Source of the DNA: Elgaria multicarinata webbii
Lineage: Eukaryota > Chordata > Lepidosauria > Squamata > Anguidae
Reading direction: 5' to 3'
DNA length: 64,000 nt
NCBI RefSeq assembly: GCF_023053635.1
Contig: NC_086172.1
Coordinates: 123,727,681-123,791,680, forward strand
Part shown: positions 1-13,051 of the stretch, piece after piece
How positions within the stretch are numbered: the first letter of the stretch is position 1
Layout: each line of letters begins with the position of its first letter
Program-made: the position numbers and the translations under genes
The notes under the pieces: model-generated
What the model was told of the DNA's origin: nothing
What the model saw: only the letters and a program-made list of their open reading frames with translations
Databases searched by the model: none

Positions 1-984
1 GGTATTAAAATGAAGGTCAAATAAAAGCTCTATTGGAATTTCAGTTAAAATAGTCCCCTTAGATGCTCATTGGGTTATTGGATGATGACTTTTGTGGTTT
101 TTCATTTTAATTGCATTGTTCTAGGCCTACCACTTCAGACTGCAGCTAAGGGACTCATGCTGAAATGCTGAGATTTAAAAAAAATCCCTCCACACAGAAA
201 ACTAGCATGTCGGGAAGGCTAGACTAAAACATTTTTGCCCAACATTCAATTTCCTACATGGAGGAAACTATTTGCTAAGGAGAGGCATTTTTATCTTGGG
301 AGCCGCCACCTGCAGTTATAATTGATACACTCAAAAACAGATTTACCACTTCAGTGCAACTAGGCTCTAATAAAATAATGCACGCAAGCAAGATGTTATG
401 CATTCCTGATCTGGTTTTCCAAAAAGAGTACTATTCTAAGTGTTAAGTATTCATTTTGAGTTATTTTAAGGCAACTTGCATAAGCAGTAATCAATCTGCT
501 AATCTTGTTAGTCTTGGGGTGCAATACTGTCTCTGAACTTGGAGACTGATGAGGATGTTATGCAGGGCAAGAGAAGCGCAGACTCAATCATCGCCTCCAT
601 GCTCCTTTCACCCAGCATTTTCACTAGATGGGCGATTTTGGCCATCTAGCTGGAGCAAGAGGGAAGGAGGTTGCGGTGGCCAGTGGAGTCTTCATAAGTT
701 GGCCTCCTCCCCAACTCACCCACAGAACCGCCCCCTTTCGCATTGGTGAGCTCGTAGAGGCAGCTGGTGCAGTTCTCTCTCTGCTGGCAGGGAGGAGCTC
801 AGACTCCAGGCTCCAAGGTCAAAGCGCTGACTCCAGCCTTGGATTCTGGAATCCAAAAAATCTTCCCCCCACCCCACCCCAAGACACTGTTCTCCTAACG
901 GCTTTTTTTAAAACCATAGATAGGAAATGAGTACTATTTCAAAGAAGAATATCATAAAACTTATTTTAATCTGTAAGAAACTAG

Positions 985-1340
985 TATTTTATAGAATCAA
1001 AGCACTGGAAGGGACTTGGAGGTCATCCAGCCCAACCCTCTGCTCAGTGCAGGCTTTGCAGTGGAGGATGCAGCTTCACTATCCCCAGCAGACGGCCATC
1101 CAGCCTCTGCTTAAATACCTCCAGTGAAGGAGTGCCTGCCAAACCAGCTCTTACTATTAGCAAGTTTAAGGAAATGTTTAGCCAGAATCTCCTTCCTGGA
1201 AGTTTCCCCCCTTTGGTTCAAATCTTGTCTGCTCCATCTTCTGCTTGACAACCCTTCAGACATTTGAAGTCATCTATTAAGTTGCCCCTTAATCTTGTCT
1301 TCCACAGGCTAATAGTGGTGGCATTGTATCCAAGTTTTGT
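985..1340 (-). repeat. CR1 LINE 3' fragment, antisense
   Basis: It begins TAGAATCAAAGCACTGGAAG and continues with GGAGGTCATCCAGCCCAACC. This resembles the reverse complement of the amniote CR1 3' region, whose 3' end reads as repeated ATTCTATGA units. The fragment is 5'-truncated, as is usual for CR1. The far boundary near 1340 is approximate. Confidence 0.7.
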
Positions 1341-1854
1341 TGTTTGAATGCGTACTGCTTGTTTAAATATGGCTGATTTACAAAGTTAATGCACTGTCTG
1401 CAGTTTGGTAATCTTATCTACAAATTAAAGGTAGGACAGTGGAGCAATTAAGTAAGTGTGTTTCTTTGATTGTCAGAGGTAACAGAGATCACAATCGTTT
1501 CAGAGGCAGTCGGGCTGGTGGCAAAGCACAGTGAGTTCAGTATTGGAAATCTGTACAAACCAAAGCCTTGTACAAATATGCTGAAAGTGGTGATTCCTAA
1601 TTATCCAGGGAAAACTTGGTCCTGTATTTAATTAGCAACATGCATAGTTCCTTGAGCAGCAGATTTTCCTTACAAAGCAAATATTCTTCCCAGCACTAAC
1701 TTCACTAAATGCAAAAATCTGAGCCATAAGATGCAGAGAGTATGTAGATCAGTGTTAGCAATCTGCTGCTCTTTTATCTATCACAAGAACTACATTACAT
1801 TCTGTTGAACAATCACTGATGTTACTCTTTGGAAATTGGCTGTTGAAGGTTACA

Positions 1855-1960
1855 ATTGATTTCATTTCATTTCTATACCACCCTATAGTTGAACATCTCT
1901 GGGCGGTTTATAACAATGTATAAAAAAAAATCAACATACAATTCATACAAAATAGTGTCA
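1855..1960 (-). repeat. LINE 3'-tail fragment, antisense
   Basis: The motif TATACCACCCTATAGTTGAA followed by CTCTGGGCGGTTTATAAC is the reverse complement of a tail (ACCGCCCAGAGAGCTT... GGGCGGTATA) found repeatedly in this window on the + strand, at 39076, 40229 and 52188. It belongs to the 3' end of a CR1/L2-superfamily LINE. Confidence 0.6.
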
Positions 1961-1999
1961 TCGCCCAGACAAGGAGCCGTTGGAGACTGAAGCCTCCAG

Positions 2000-2790
2000 C
2001 AACAGTGACTCTGAGGAAGTGTCAGAACCAGTACCTGGTCCTTCTGGACTGGCACCTACTGCCATGGATCTCATATCCACATGATCCCCCAGAGGCTCCA
2101 CTGCCCCCTGACTCAGGGAAGTGGACCTCAGACTCCTCTAGTGAAGACCCTGTGGAGCAGTCCCCAACTGAGTCCTCTAACTTTTACTCCTCAGGAGAAG
2201 CCAGTGCCTTCAGGAAAAGGCTGCTGCCCAAATACAGCATCTGAGGGAGTGGAGTTTCCAGAAGGAGTCTCCAGGCAAGACTATAAATCCCTATCAGTTG
2301 CTCCCAGTCAATGTTGGAGTAATTTGTTGGTGCTCTAGCTCTAGGACTACTGTCCATGGTCCTGAAATTAACTCAAGTCCCAGACATGATCTACCTGTTC
2401 CACATTGTGCTGCCTCACCTGAGCTGTGACCCAGAGATGATGATGGAAGCTCAGATGGAACAGGACAATAATGTAGGGGAGAATCCACATATTCTGTAGA
2501 CTTACAGGAAACAAGTAATAGGCTTATCTCCACGTAATTGTTTAATTTCACAAAAGACAGAATGTTTGTCCTGCAAGCCAAAACCAGCCTACCAGGCACC
2601 TCAGTCTGGCCTATGGAGTCTCTAGAAGTTCCTCCAGGGGTGGAGGTTTGGCTTAGGCTCCACCCCTTGGAGGAATCTCCTCAGAGGGCATCCCTTACTG
2701 TTATCTTAGATCAGAGCTAACAGTGAGGATTCCCCTGCTAATGTGCGCCAGCAGAACCCCCACTGTTAGCTCTGATAGGGGAAGAACCCT
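2000..2790. repeat. unclassified interspersed repeat with two hairpins
   Basis: The base composition and proline/serine-rich short frames differ from the surrounding intron, and the block ends in two adjacent inverted repeats (2629–2675 and 2711–2775). An ACTATAAATCCC stretch lies at about 2279. No protein domain is recognisable. It may be the end of an unidentified transposable element; family and limits are uncertain. Confidence 0.3.
2711..2775. repeat. perfect 15-bp inverted repeat (hairpin)
   Basis: TCAGAGCTAACAGTG at 2711–2725 is exactly complementary in inverse order to CACTGTTAGCTCTGA at 2761–2775, with a 35-base loop. A second, imperfect hairpin lies 36 bases upstream: TTCCTCCAGGGGTGGAG at 2629–2645 pairs with CTCCACCCCTTGGAGGAA at 2658–2675 with one bulge. 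Confidence 0.8.
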
Positions 2791-3369
2791 TTTTATTGCC
2801 AACCAGGGCAGATCCAACCTAGTACCTCTTGCTCATCCATTGGAGGAGTGGCTCTGTTTTGCTCCACATGAGTTTTCCTAACCAGAAAGGCGGGTACACT
2901 GTGAAGCCTGGTCCCTGGTCCAAGCACCGGAACATGGCCATGGATACTTGATGTCATATGGCCCACAGAGAAATGGGTGGGGATGCCATTCAGCCCCATC
3001 CCCAAAATTGGTTCTGCACCCCTGCTCTGATTATTGAGATAGCTGCAATTATCATGTCGCTATACATATGATCCCATCCTTAGGACTGATTCACGCATTA
3101 CCTTACTAATGAAGAACATGGTCATTTGCATTCCCCTCCACCATTTTGAATTCTAAAATAAGAATGTCAGCTCAGTTCCGCTAGTGGCTAGTTGAGGCAG
3201 ACAGAGTAGGAGACTTGCAGACTGCTTACCCCTTCTTTTTTCTGTGCTTCCAGAAAGCAGCAGTGCCTCACTGCTACTCTTCCATACTTGGCAAATGCTA
3301 AGTGACCAAGAGTGAGGTGCCAGAGTGAGGTGTTTCTGCTATCACCAAGGTCAAGAAAGCATGCTGAGA

Positions 3370-4460
3370 TGAGTTGTGAGACACTTCAAGGATAAAATCA
3401 CCCACATTTGTGCTGACTTGAATGCTGCTTTTGATGCAGTGCCTGTTGAGATGTCAACTGCATTGTCTTATCCTGTTTTGTGGGATCAGTTTCAGTTTTT
3501 GGAGCCTGAGATGTTTGCATCTGTACACATCACATGCTCTCACAATCCTGGCCTGCCATGGTTTCGTTGAGCTAGCCACAGGGGACTGACTGGATGGATC
3601 AGAGGCATCATGAATGAATCATTTTATGATGGTGTGATCCCTGCTGCCTTGAAGAAGGCAGTAATGCAATCACTCCTGTGGTGCAGTCACTCTAGTCAAC
3701 TATCATCCAGTCACAAATACACCCTTGCTGGGTAAGGTACTCCAGAGAGTGGTAGCGTGTCAGCTGCAGATGCTCTTGAATGAAATTGATCATCTGGATC
3801 CATTACAGTTTAGGGCTGGTTTGGGGATGGAATTGACCCTGGTCATCCTGATGGATGACCTTGTTCACGAGAGAGAGAAGGGGAGGTTAACCCTTTTACT
3901 TCTCAATCACTCTGCAGCTTTTGGTACTGTTGACCACTTTCTTGAGATGAGCCTTCATAGACCGCTTTCATGAGTTGAGAATTGGAGGCACTGTTTTACA
4001 GTGCTTCAGTTCTTACTTGCGGGGTCGGTTCCAGAGAATAACATTGCATGACTGTGCCTCGGTCCCCTGGCAGTTGATGTGGGGTGCCATAGGGCACGAT
4101 TTTCTCCCCAATTGTATTTAATATTTTTATGAAGCTGTTGGATGCAGTCATTAGGATGTTTGGATCGAAGTGTCACTAGTATGCTGAAGACACCCAGCTC
4201 TATTTTTCTGTGACATCTGAACTGGGAGAGGCATGCATGTTCTGAACCAGAGTATGGATGCAGTTATGGCTTGGATGAGGACTAATACACTGAAGCTAAA
4301 TCGTGATAAAACAGAGACTGTATAAGTGGGTGGTTCCCAGGACTGGGAATTGGGCTGTAAGCCTGTTCTGGATGGGAATGCACTCCCTCTGAAAAAGTAG
4401 GTACATAGTTTTGGGGTGTTCCTGGATTCATCTTTGTCACATATGTGACAAGGATACCAT
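3370..4460 (+). repeat. CR1/L2-superfamily LINE reverse transcriptase fragment
   Basis: Decayed frames still read in LINE order. 'HLDPLQFRAG' is followed by 'LTLVILMDDLVHEREKG' and 'LLLLNHSAAFGTVDH' (family form LLLLDLSAAFDTVDH, RT motif A). Degenerate 'FLQ..LRGRFQ' and 'YAEDTQLYF'-like remnants of the YADDTQLY catalytic box come next. Many stops and frame changes make it inactive. The same 3' segment ('GCPVLDGNALPL' region) recurs at 12 kb and 20 kb. It lies in a GPHN intron and is oriented like the gene. Confidence 0.75.
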
Positions 4461-5088
4461 GAACAGCTAAGCCAGTGCAGTTGTAACTCAGAACTGCACT
4501 GGAATAGGAATGAGAGCCCACAAACACCACTGCAAAGACCACAATTCAGTTTGAATTTGGGGCATTTTGTCTTCTTAAACATTTTTATTTCCAACAACAT
4601 TAAATGAGGTGAGGCAATTTATCTTTTTTGTCATTTATAATAAATTCTAGGGAATAAAGAAAATATTAGAAAATATGGGGTTTTTATTAACACTGAAAGA
4701 CATAAGGTAAATTATTATGATTTCTTCCTCTCCTTTTCTGCTGCTGCCTAACCTTACCCTGTAGCCCATCAGTCTAAGTTATTGAAGTGTGATATATGAG
4801 GTGGTACATTAATATTGCCATATTCAGAGTCAGCATGGACTAGCAAACTGCATATCAGAAAGATCCCTCATGCATTGAATTAACACTTCTGGTGCACACA
4901 CAAAAGTTCAGTAACTACTACTACAGTTCCTTGATAGTCCTACTGTTGAAAAATGTGTTTTGCCAGTTTAAGAGAATGTGTTTACATTTGTGGATTTTTA
5001 GCAGAAATGTATGGGATTTTGTTCCTTTGAAGTATATAGAATCTACAAATTAATTACCACTAATCTGTTTATTTTTATTATCCTGCAG

Positions 5089-5176
5089 TCCAGATGATTT
5101 ACTTAATGCCTTGAATGAGGGAATCAGTCGTGCTGATGTCATCATCACATCAGGAGGCGTGTCCATGGGGGAAAAG
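5089..5176 (+). CDS. GPHN: gephyrin exon (E domain, TSGGVSMG motif)
   Basis: This is the first of six gephyrin exons in the window. Gephyrin is a cytosolic fusion of a MogA-like G domain and a MoeA-like E domain. The E domain inserts molybdate into adenylated molybdopterin to finish molybdenum cofactor, and it dimerises and binds the glycine-receptor beta loop at inhibitory synapses. The exon runs from acceptor CCTGCAG to donor AAAG|GTACAT. After one base completing the previous codon it reads 29 codons, [17 protein letters not shown]... ending [18 protein letters not shown] is the MoeA-family loop that contributes to the active site. The reading frame is fully intact and matches the vertebrate protein as I remember it. 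The upstream exons lie outside the window. Confidence 0.97.
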
Positions 5177-5839
5177 GTACATGCAAAGGACCTTGTTTGA
5201 TTGAAGCAAGGAGTATAAAATAGAGATAAGGCAACAGGATGAAACAAAATACATTAAGGAATGTTAAGCTCTAGTGATAACTCACAGGGCATGGTTCACA
5301 TCTGGATCTGTCCACCAAAGTTGTATGAGTTCAACTTTTTGGCTTTTTTAAAAAAAATATGGAATAAGGCTGACTCCAAAATGGGGTTGAATTTTTTTAA
5401 AAGGCCTGGTAATTATCTCATCAGAAGAGCAGCAAAATCTAGAAGCCCCTGAGCCTTCCCCAATATAGATTGGATCCTCTTTGCCACACACACACACCCT
5501 GCCCCTCAGATTCCAAAAGGCAGCCAGGAGAAGCTCAGAGGTTTCCAGGCCCTATTCAGCTTCCAGGAGCATCATCAGGAGTGCACTGGGGCTTAGACAC
5601 CTCCCTTCCCACCTCCTCAAGCCCCCCCCTGCATTACTCACAGGAGGGGGGATAGTATTGCCCCATCCAGACAGAGAGGGGTGCAAGCCACATAGTCCTC
5701 AGTCGATCCTGCACATGTAGATATCCTGGATATCAGGAGAACTACAAATATTTTCACACACCTGTCCCATATCTGTGCCCATTTTGAAGCCTTTCCTGTA
5801 AGTTTACTGTTGTTGCAGTTTTAAATTGTTTGAAATCTG

Positions 5840-6095
5840 CATACTCTGCAACCCCTGACCAGTTGGTATCCAACTTCTTAGAGGGTCAAGTGGCATTTGG
5901 CAAATTCGGGATTGAGTAATAGCAGGTCTGTGTGGCGCTTTGTAATTGTTTGCTAATTTACTGTATTTTGTTGCATTTTTGGCTGCAATTCTAAGCATGC
6001 TTAGATGGAAAGAAGTCCTACATTTCCCAGCATTCTCCCAGACACTTAAGCACTATTTGTTGGAAAGGCGGGCTACAAATTTAATAAATAAATAT
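5840..6095 (+). repeat. LINE/SINE 3'-tail fragment
   Basis: It ends GGAAAGGCGGGCTACAAATT followed by an AATAAATAAATA tail, a variant of the common tail seen throughout the window. It lies between two GPHN exons. Family assignment beyond the CR1/L2 superfamily is not possible from this piece. Confidence 0.45.
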
Positions 6096-6143
6096 GTTAA
6101 CACTTCTAGGATTGGGGAAAGCTTCATCCTACACATGTTTTAA

Positions 6144-6257
<114 letters not shown>

Positions 6258-6304
6258 TAAGTAATATTTCCAGTCAGAGTCAGCTTTGGATATCCTAGCA
6301 TATA

Positions 6305-6471
6305 CCGTATTTCTTCGATTGTAAGATGCCATCGATTGTAAGACGCACACTAATTTCAGTACCACCAACAGGAAAAAAACCCTAAGTCACACCCGCGATT
6401 CTAAGACGCACCCCATTTTTAGAGATGTTTATATGGGGGGGAAAGTGTGTCTTAGAATCGAAGAAATAGGG
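6305..6471. mobile_element. 167-bp MITE, TA target duplication
   Basis: Inverted ends CCGTATTTCTTCGATTGTAA and (reverse complement of the right end) CCCTATTTCTTCGATTCTAA are flanked directly by TA on both sides. The interior repeats 'ATTGTAAGACGCAC' and 'ATTCTAAGACGCAC', so each half is itself a partial inverted copy. TA duplication and size suggest a Tc1/mariner-type non-autonomous element. It starts only 49 bases after a GPHN splice donor. Confidence 0.75.
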
Positions 6472-7059
6472 TAGTATTGGAAGGTTTTTAATTCATGTTT
6501 ACACTACATTCTATAGGAAAATGTATTTCTAAATATGGAATATGAAATTGTATCACCTTTTGCATATCCACTCTTATTACTAAACTAGCAAAAAAGCCCC
6601 TCATACGACAGGTGTAGAGGAGCAGTCTGGTGAGGAGGTTAATGGGTTTTGTCCCCTCTGCTAGGCCGGAAGCTCCTGGCAGTTCTCTTTCCCGGAACTT
6701 GGAACTTCCATAGAAGGCCGCAGTTCCGAGAAACATCACTAGATGGCACCAGAGGGCAAAAACTATAACTGGCTTGGAGGAGCAGTCTGGGCTTTTATAG
6801 AGAGAGAGAGATTATTCCAAAGCAAGAACTGGTGAACAATTAAGACCAGGCAGTGTATTGTGTTAAAAGCCCCTCCCTCCCCAACCAAAGAATATTGGTT
6901 CAGTCTGCATTTTAGATCAAGCTGTACCTTTGATTGATGGTGGGCAATAGAAAGAACTGAAAGTGGCAAAGGAGAGACACTTAGGAAGGCACAGAAAGCA
7001 AGATAGAAGTCGCAATGGCATATACCTATCGGACTTAAACTAGCTTAACTCTCATTCTC

Positions 7060-7175
7060 TCTTCCCAGGCACTTCTGGGTATTGTAGTTTTGCAGAGGGC
7101 TAGGGGGCTCTAACAGAAATTCTCTACACCACACCAAACTACAGTTCCTAGGGTCCATTAGGAAGGCCATGACAG
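7060..7175. repeat. short interspersed repeat (MITE-like)
   Basis: The halves 'CTGGGTATTGTAGTTTTG' and 'CAAACTACAGTTCCTAGGG' are imperfect inverses of each other, a fold-back arrangement typical of short DNA-transposon derivatives. No target duplication was resolved. Confidence 0.4.
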
Positions 7176-7624
7176 TGAAGTAGTATCAAACTAAGGTAAG
7201 TTTGTAGCAAAGCTAGAACTACAGGATTGGAAAAACTGCAGCTGTCTAGCATTTCTGCTGAACCACAAAGGTAGTTTTATGTATACATGTGGCAGGCAAT
7301 TACAGCCTAGAAATAAAGAACAATACCCAGATATGCTAATAAACAAAGCTCTTAGCTGTATTAAGTTGGTTTTCATCCCTGGTGTTGAGGAATACATAGT
7401 AACTAAAGGAAGGAGTTAGGGTTAGAAAAAAGAAAATGTTTGGGGAGATCTAAACTTTCCTTACAACCTTAAGCAAAATTGTTTAGAGCATGACCTGATT
7501 CATTGCTTATGTGCCTATAACCTGTTTTTCATGTGATTGGGCTCTGCATCTGAACCATAGTGCATGCAAATGCATTCTCACTTACGTTACATTACCACTT
7601 GGTTGCTAGTAGCATAAATTAGAG

Positions 7625-7717
7625 CTTGAAGAAGGCAGTAATGCAATCACTCCTGTGGTGCAGTCACTCTAGTCAACTATCATCCAGTCGCAAATACACC
7701 CTTGCTGGGTAAGGTAC
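7625..7717 (+). repeat. 93-bp duplicate of 3648–3740
   Basis: This segment repeats 3648–3740 with a single difference (TCGCAAA here, TCACAAA there). Copy 1 is embedded in a long decayed LINE (3370–4460). Copy 2 is isolated, with no LINE sequence on either side. The near identity is far higher than the decay of the surrounding LINE would predict for two independent insertions. Confidence 0.9.
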
Positions 7718-9224
<1,507 letters not shown>

Positions 9225-9451
9225 TAAATTATAAATATAATTTATCTTCACTGATGCGCAAAAAATACAAAACAAATCGGAAGTCCTACCAAATCTAGTA
9301 TGTATTGGACCCTAAATGTGTATGCCTTGGTCATTTCATCTTTACGTGCTATGTACTTGTATGTCTTCCATATGCAAAAATAAAAAAGCTGAAATAGTTC
9401 CTCTACAGCTATTGTAGCTACGGAATCTTGAAGTGTGATATGGCAACATAA

Positions 9452-9637
<186 letters not shown>

Positions 9638-9984
9638 TGAGGTGTTCAGTCTAGTCACATTAGTGTCACAATATTAGAAAAATAGCATCTGAGATCTCCT
9701 CAGTTCCAGGAATTGGGCTGTAATAATAAAGGGGGGGGGGGAATAAGGAGGTGACCGTGCAATATACCAAGCCTATTGAGCTTACAGAATATCATATGAA
9801 TAATGAAGAATCAATCTCACTGAACTCTCAGATATTTTTGTATTTGCATTAGAACACAGATTCTCAAGCTTTATCATAAGCCAAGAAGGACTGGGGAGGA
9901 TTCTTATTACAATTAATTACATTCAAACTAGTGTGCACAATTTCTTGGCCCCCTCTTGGGTTTTGGCTGAGGTAGCAGAGGCCA

Positions 9985-10100
9985 CACATGCGTAAATATG
10001 CGCATACATATGCATACACACACATGCTCTAACATATACTCACATACATAGATACACACTCACATACACTCACTAATATGCATACACAGTAACTCAGATA
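9985..10100. repeat. CATACA/CACATA-rich simple sequence
   Basis: Imperfect ACATAC/CACACA tandem runs lie within a GPHN intron. Confidence 0.8.
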
Positions 10101-10289
10101 CGCTTCAGGGTCACTAAAAATAGTCGCTGGAGGAGCAAGGACGCTGCAGCCTTCATCACATCTACAACCCCGACCCAATTGTTGCTTTACCACAGCTAGT
10201 AATATGGCTTGGGTCCAGGTTATTTGAAAGACCGTATTCTCCCTTATGAGCCTGCCAGTGCTTTAAGATCTTCTGGAGAGGCCCTTCTT

Positions 10290-10613
10290 TCAGTCCCACC
10301 ATCTTCACAGGCGCGCTTGGTGGGAACATGGTTGCTCCAGTACTCTGGAATTCTCTTCCCAGGGAAGCTAGACTGGCTCCCTCCTTGATGGGCTTTCGGA
10401 AGCAGGCTAAAACTTGTTTGTTCCAGCAGGCCTTTGGAGAGTAATTTGGTCCTCCAACTATGTTAATGACTTATAGTTTTGTTGTGTATTTTAAACTTCT
10501 TCTTTTTTTTACATTTCTTTTCCTGTGTTTTAAAATGTATGTTTTAAACTTTGTAAGACCGCCTTGAGGCCCAGTATTGGGCAAAAGGCGGGATAATAAT
10601 AATAGTAGTAGTA

Positions 10614-10655
<42 letters not shown>

Positions 10656-10656
10656 G
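10290..10656 (+). repeat. LINE 3' end with (TAA)n microsatellite tail
   Basis: It reads like the C-terminal end and 3' UTR of a CR1/L2-superfamily LINE ('WNSLPREARLAPSLMGFRKQ'-like, then CCAGTATTGGGCAAAAGGCG). It ends in ATAATAATAATAGTAGTAG... at 10592–10656. The microsatellite evidently grew from the LINE's tail repeat. The antisense poly-tyrosine reading frame over it is an artefact. Confidence 0.7.
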
Positions 10657-10817
10657 TGGTAAGGCTGCCCCAGGACTGCTGGGGAAGGGAAGAAGCTGCT
10701 GTTCCTTCCCCGCCCCAGAGACATGGTCATTGCTTTAGCGCCACTATTAGTAATGGTCATAGGACTAGGAGGCAGCCTCCTCCCTGCAATCCTGATCCTT
10801 GTTTACTTTCACCATTA

Positions 10818-11085
10818 GCACCCTGTTCAGACAACATGCTAAACCATGATGGTTTAGCATTTTGAGTTAACCATGATGGCTTAGTGTGTTGTGTAAACAT
10901 CGTTTTTCCTACCTACGGTGGCTACAGAACCATAGTTTAACTATGTTCACTATAGAGCTTTGGCTATTGGATGGTATAAAAAATGCAATAAATAAATAAA
11001 TATGTGTTTTATTACTGTACGCCACCTTGGGAGGGCTTCTGCCCTGAAAGACAACCATGAAACATTTTAAATAAATAAATAAATG
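10818..11085. repeat. palindromic MITE piece followed by two LINE tails
   Basis: 10818–10905 carries the arms 'CTGTTCAGACAACATGCTAA' and 'GGCTTAGTGTGTTGTG', the ends of a fold-back family that recurs at 24.2 and 62.6 kb. Two LINE-type tails follow: 'CTTTGGCTATTGGATGGTAT' with AATAAATAAATA, and 'GCCACCTTGGGAGGGCTTCT' with AATAAATAAATAAA. Confidence 0.5.
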
Positions 11086-12009
11086 GAAGATCTGCTCAAG
11101 ACTCTCTGTCAAAATGTTCTCACCTGAAGCTCTCACACCTTTGGCTGTAGCTTCCCAGCTTAGCAAATCTAGAGTCTGTTTACTTCAGTAGGTTTGTTAG
11201 CCGGAGTGTTGTGAATAACAGTGGAAATTGCCAGGAAGAATAAAGCCTGACACGTTACAGTACCTCCATTATTATTTTTCTATGTCAAAGTTGTCAAAGT
11301 TGTCATAATTCATTGTATTGTGAAAAAATTGAGAATGTCTACTCTTGCTTCTGGTCAAAACTGGGTAATGCAGAATGTACTAGATTTCTAAAAGAATGGA
11401 CATAGAAACACAATTTCTACCTTTTCTTCATTTTAGCTGATGTTATAAGCTGTAGGGATCAGAAATATCAGGCAGAGAAACCCAAAAGAAGATTTACACA
11501 TGTATTTGTTTCAGATAAAAGGGAGATAAGTGCTGTTAGAAATGAAATAATCCAAAGTATAGCCATTTTCTCTGAGGAAAGACTAAAATCCTGATGAAAA
11601 GTTGCAGCCACTTTAAAATCACTGAATGATACAATTCAGATAAGGAACTGAGGTACTGTCATCCTGTGTTCTTCCTGATTATCTTCTGAATTTTGTTTTG
11701 CAATCCAGGGTAGCAGTTACTAAAACTGAAACTGGCAGAACTACTAAGAACTAGTAAAATCTGATTAAGTGATCTAAAAATTAATCTTGTCAAGGTCATA
11801 GCAACAGCCCCTCTACAGTTTGTTAAAGACTTAGAATCAAATTTACTGTGACATTGGGTTTGCCCCAGCCATATTTAAAGGAGAGCAAAAAGCAGTATGC
11901 AGCTAGGGACACTGAAGCCTTCTTCTGCCCGTTGCTTACCTCCCCCATAGCCTCTCTCCAAGCACAATTCATTTCCAGTATTTGATCCCAGCTGAGGAGA
12001 AAATAGCAT

Positions 12010-12930
12010 TGGTAGAGAGGCTGCATGGAGGTGATCCACAGGCAGGGAGATGATAAGACAGAAGCTCTGTGGATTGGTGGTTCCCAGGTCCAGGAATTGG
12101 GTAAACAACCTGTTCTGGATGGGGTTGCACTCCCTCTGAAGGAGCAGGTGAGTAGATTGGGAGTACACCTAGATCCATCCAGGTGGACTTTGTGGCCCAG
12201 AGTACTTGGGGTCAGCTTCAGCTGATCCGCCAGCTATGGCCTTTCCTGGACAGGGACAACCTAGCCATAGTAGTCCATGCACTGGTAACTTCCCGATTAG
12301 ACTACTGCAATGCACTCTACGTGGGGCTGCCCTTGAAGTTGACGTGGAAGTTGTAGCTGGTGCAAAATGCAGCAGCTGGATTGCTCACTGGAACATCTTA
12401 TAAAGACTGCCAATAAGCTTGTTGTTGGAATTCAAGATGTTGGCAATGACATTCAAAGCCCTTAGGCTTGGGATCTCGGTACATGAGGGAGTGCTTCTCC
12501 CTATATATGCTTGCCTGAGAGTTGAGATCTGTTGGAGGAACCATCCTCTGTGTCCCACCAACACAAGACATACATTATGGTGGGGTGTGGGAGAGGGCTT
12601 TCTGTGTTGTGGCACCCTACTTGCGGAATGCTCTCCCCTTAGAGGCCTGACTGGTGCCGACACTGGCTTCATTTTGGCACCAAGTTAAAACACGGCTCAT
12701 TATCAAAGCCTTTGAGGGCTAAATTCCCCATGGTTACACATAGTTTTAATTGTTTTTAATTGTTTTATTGCTTTTAAAAAAATTCTACCAGTTTTAATTT
12801 GTTAACGATTTAATACATTTTTAGCTGTGTAAGTTATGTTTATATTGTTCTGATTTTATCTGTATGCCGACCTGAGTTCCCAGTGATAATAGAGCAGGAT
12901 ACAAACGTTTTAATAAATTATAAATAAATA
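12010..12930 (+). repeat. CR1/L2-superfamily LINE 3' part
   Basis: The degenerate coding end reads '...KTEALWIGGSQVQELG', 'LDGVALPLKEQVSRLGVHLD', then 'RLDYCNALYVGLP' (the LDYCNALL.GLP signature) and 'CLRVEICWRNHPL'. An AT-rich 3' UTR and 'GACCTGAGTTCCCAGTGATA ... ATAAATAAATAA' follow. The reading frame is broken throughout. Confidence 0.75.
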
Positions 12931-12934
12931 AGCA

Positions 12935-13051
12935 TCACCCACCTAAATTTTTATTCTGTTTCATTGGATTTTATCTTGTACACCACTCCAAAATTTTGAA
13001 CGGGGAGTGGTATATAAATGTTGTAAATAAATAAATAAATAAATAAATAAA
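12935..13051 (+). repeat. LINE 3'-tail fragment with (AAAT)n
   Basis: 'CATTGGATTTTATCTTGTAC ACCACTCC' is followed by a GGGGAGTGGTATATAAATGT tail and six or more AAAT units (13022–13051). It is a second LINE tail butted against the first. Confidence 0.6.

Larger units (their letters stand above)
1..5088 (+). other. GPHN: GPHN intron, 5' part of window
   Basis: This stretch precedes the first gephyrin exon in the window and ends in an acceptor (TTATCCTGCAG). Apart from the repeats listed separately (985–1340, 1855–1960, 2000–2790, 3370–4460), I see no exon, RNA gene or conserved coding frame. The short open frames here are chance frames or LINE debris. It is intronic by inference, because the exon at 5089 starts in mid-codon. 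Confidence 0.85.

Noticed and set aside
10530-10760. Minus-strand frame with a long run of tyrosines
   Set aside because: It is the antisense of a (TAA)n microsatellite at a LINE end, not a protein.
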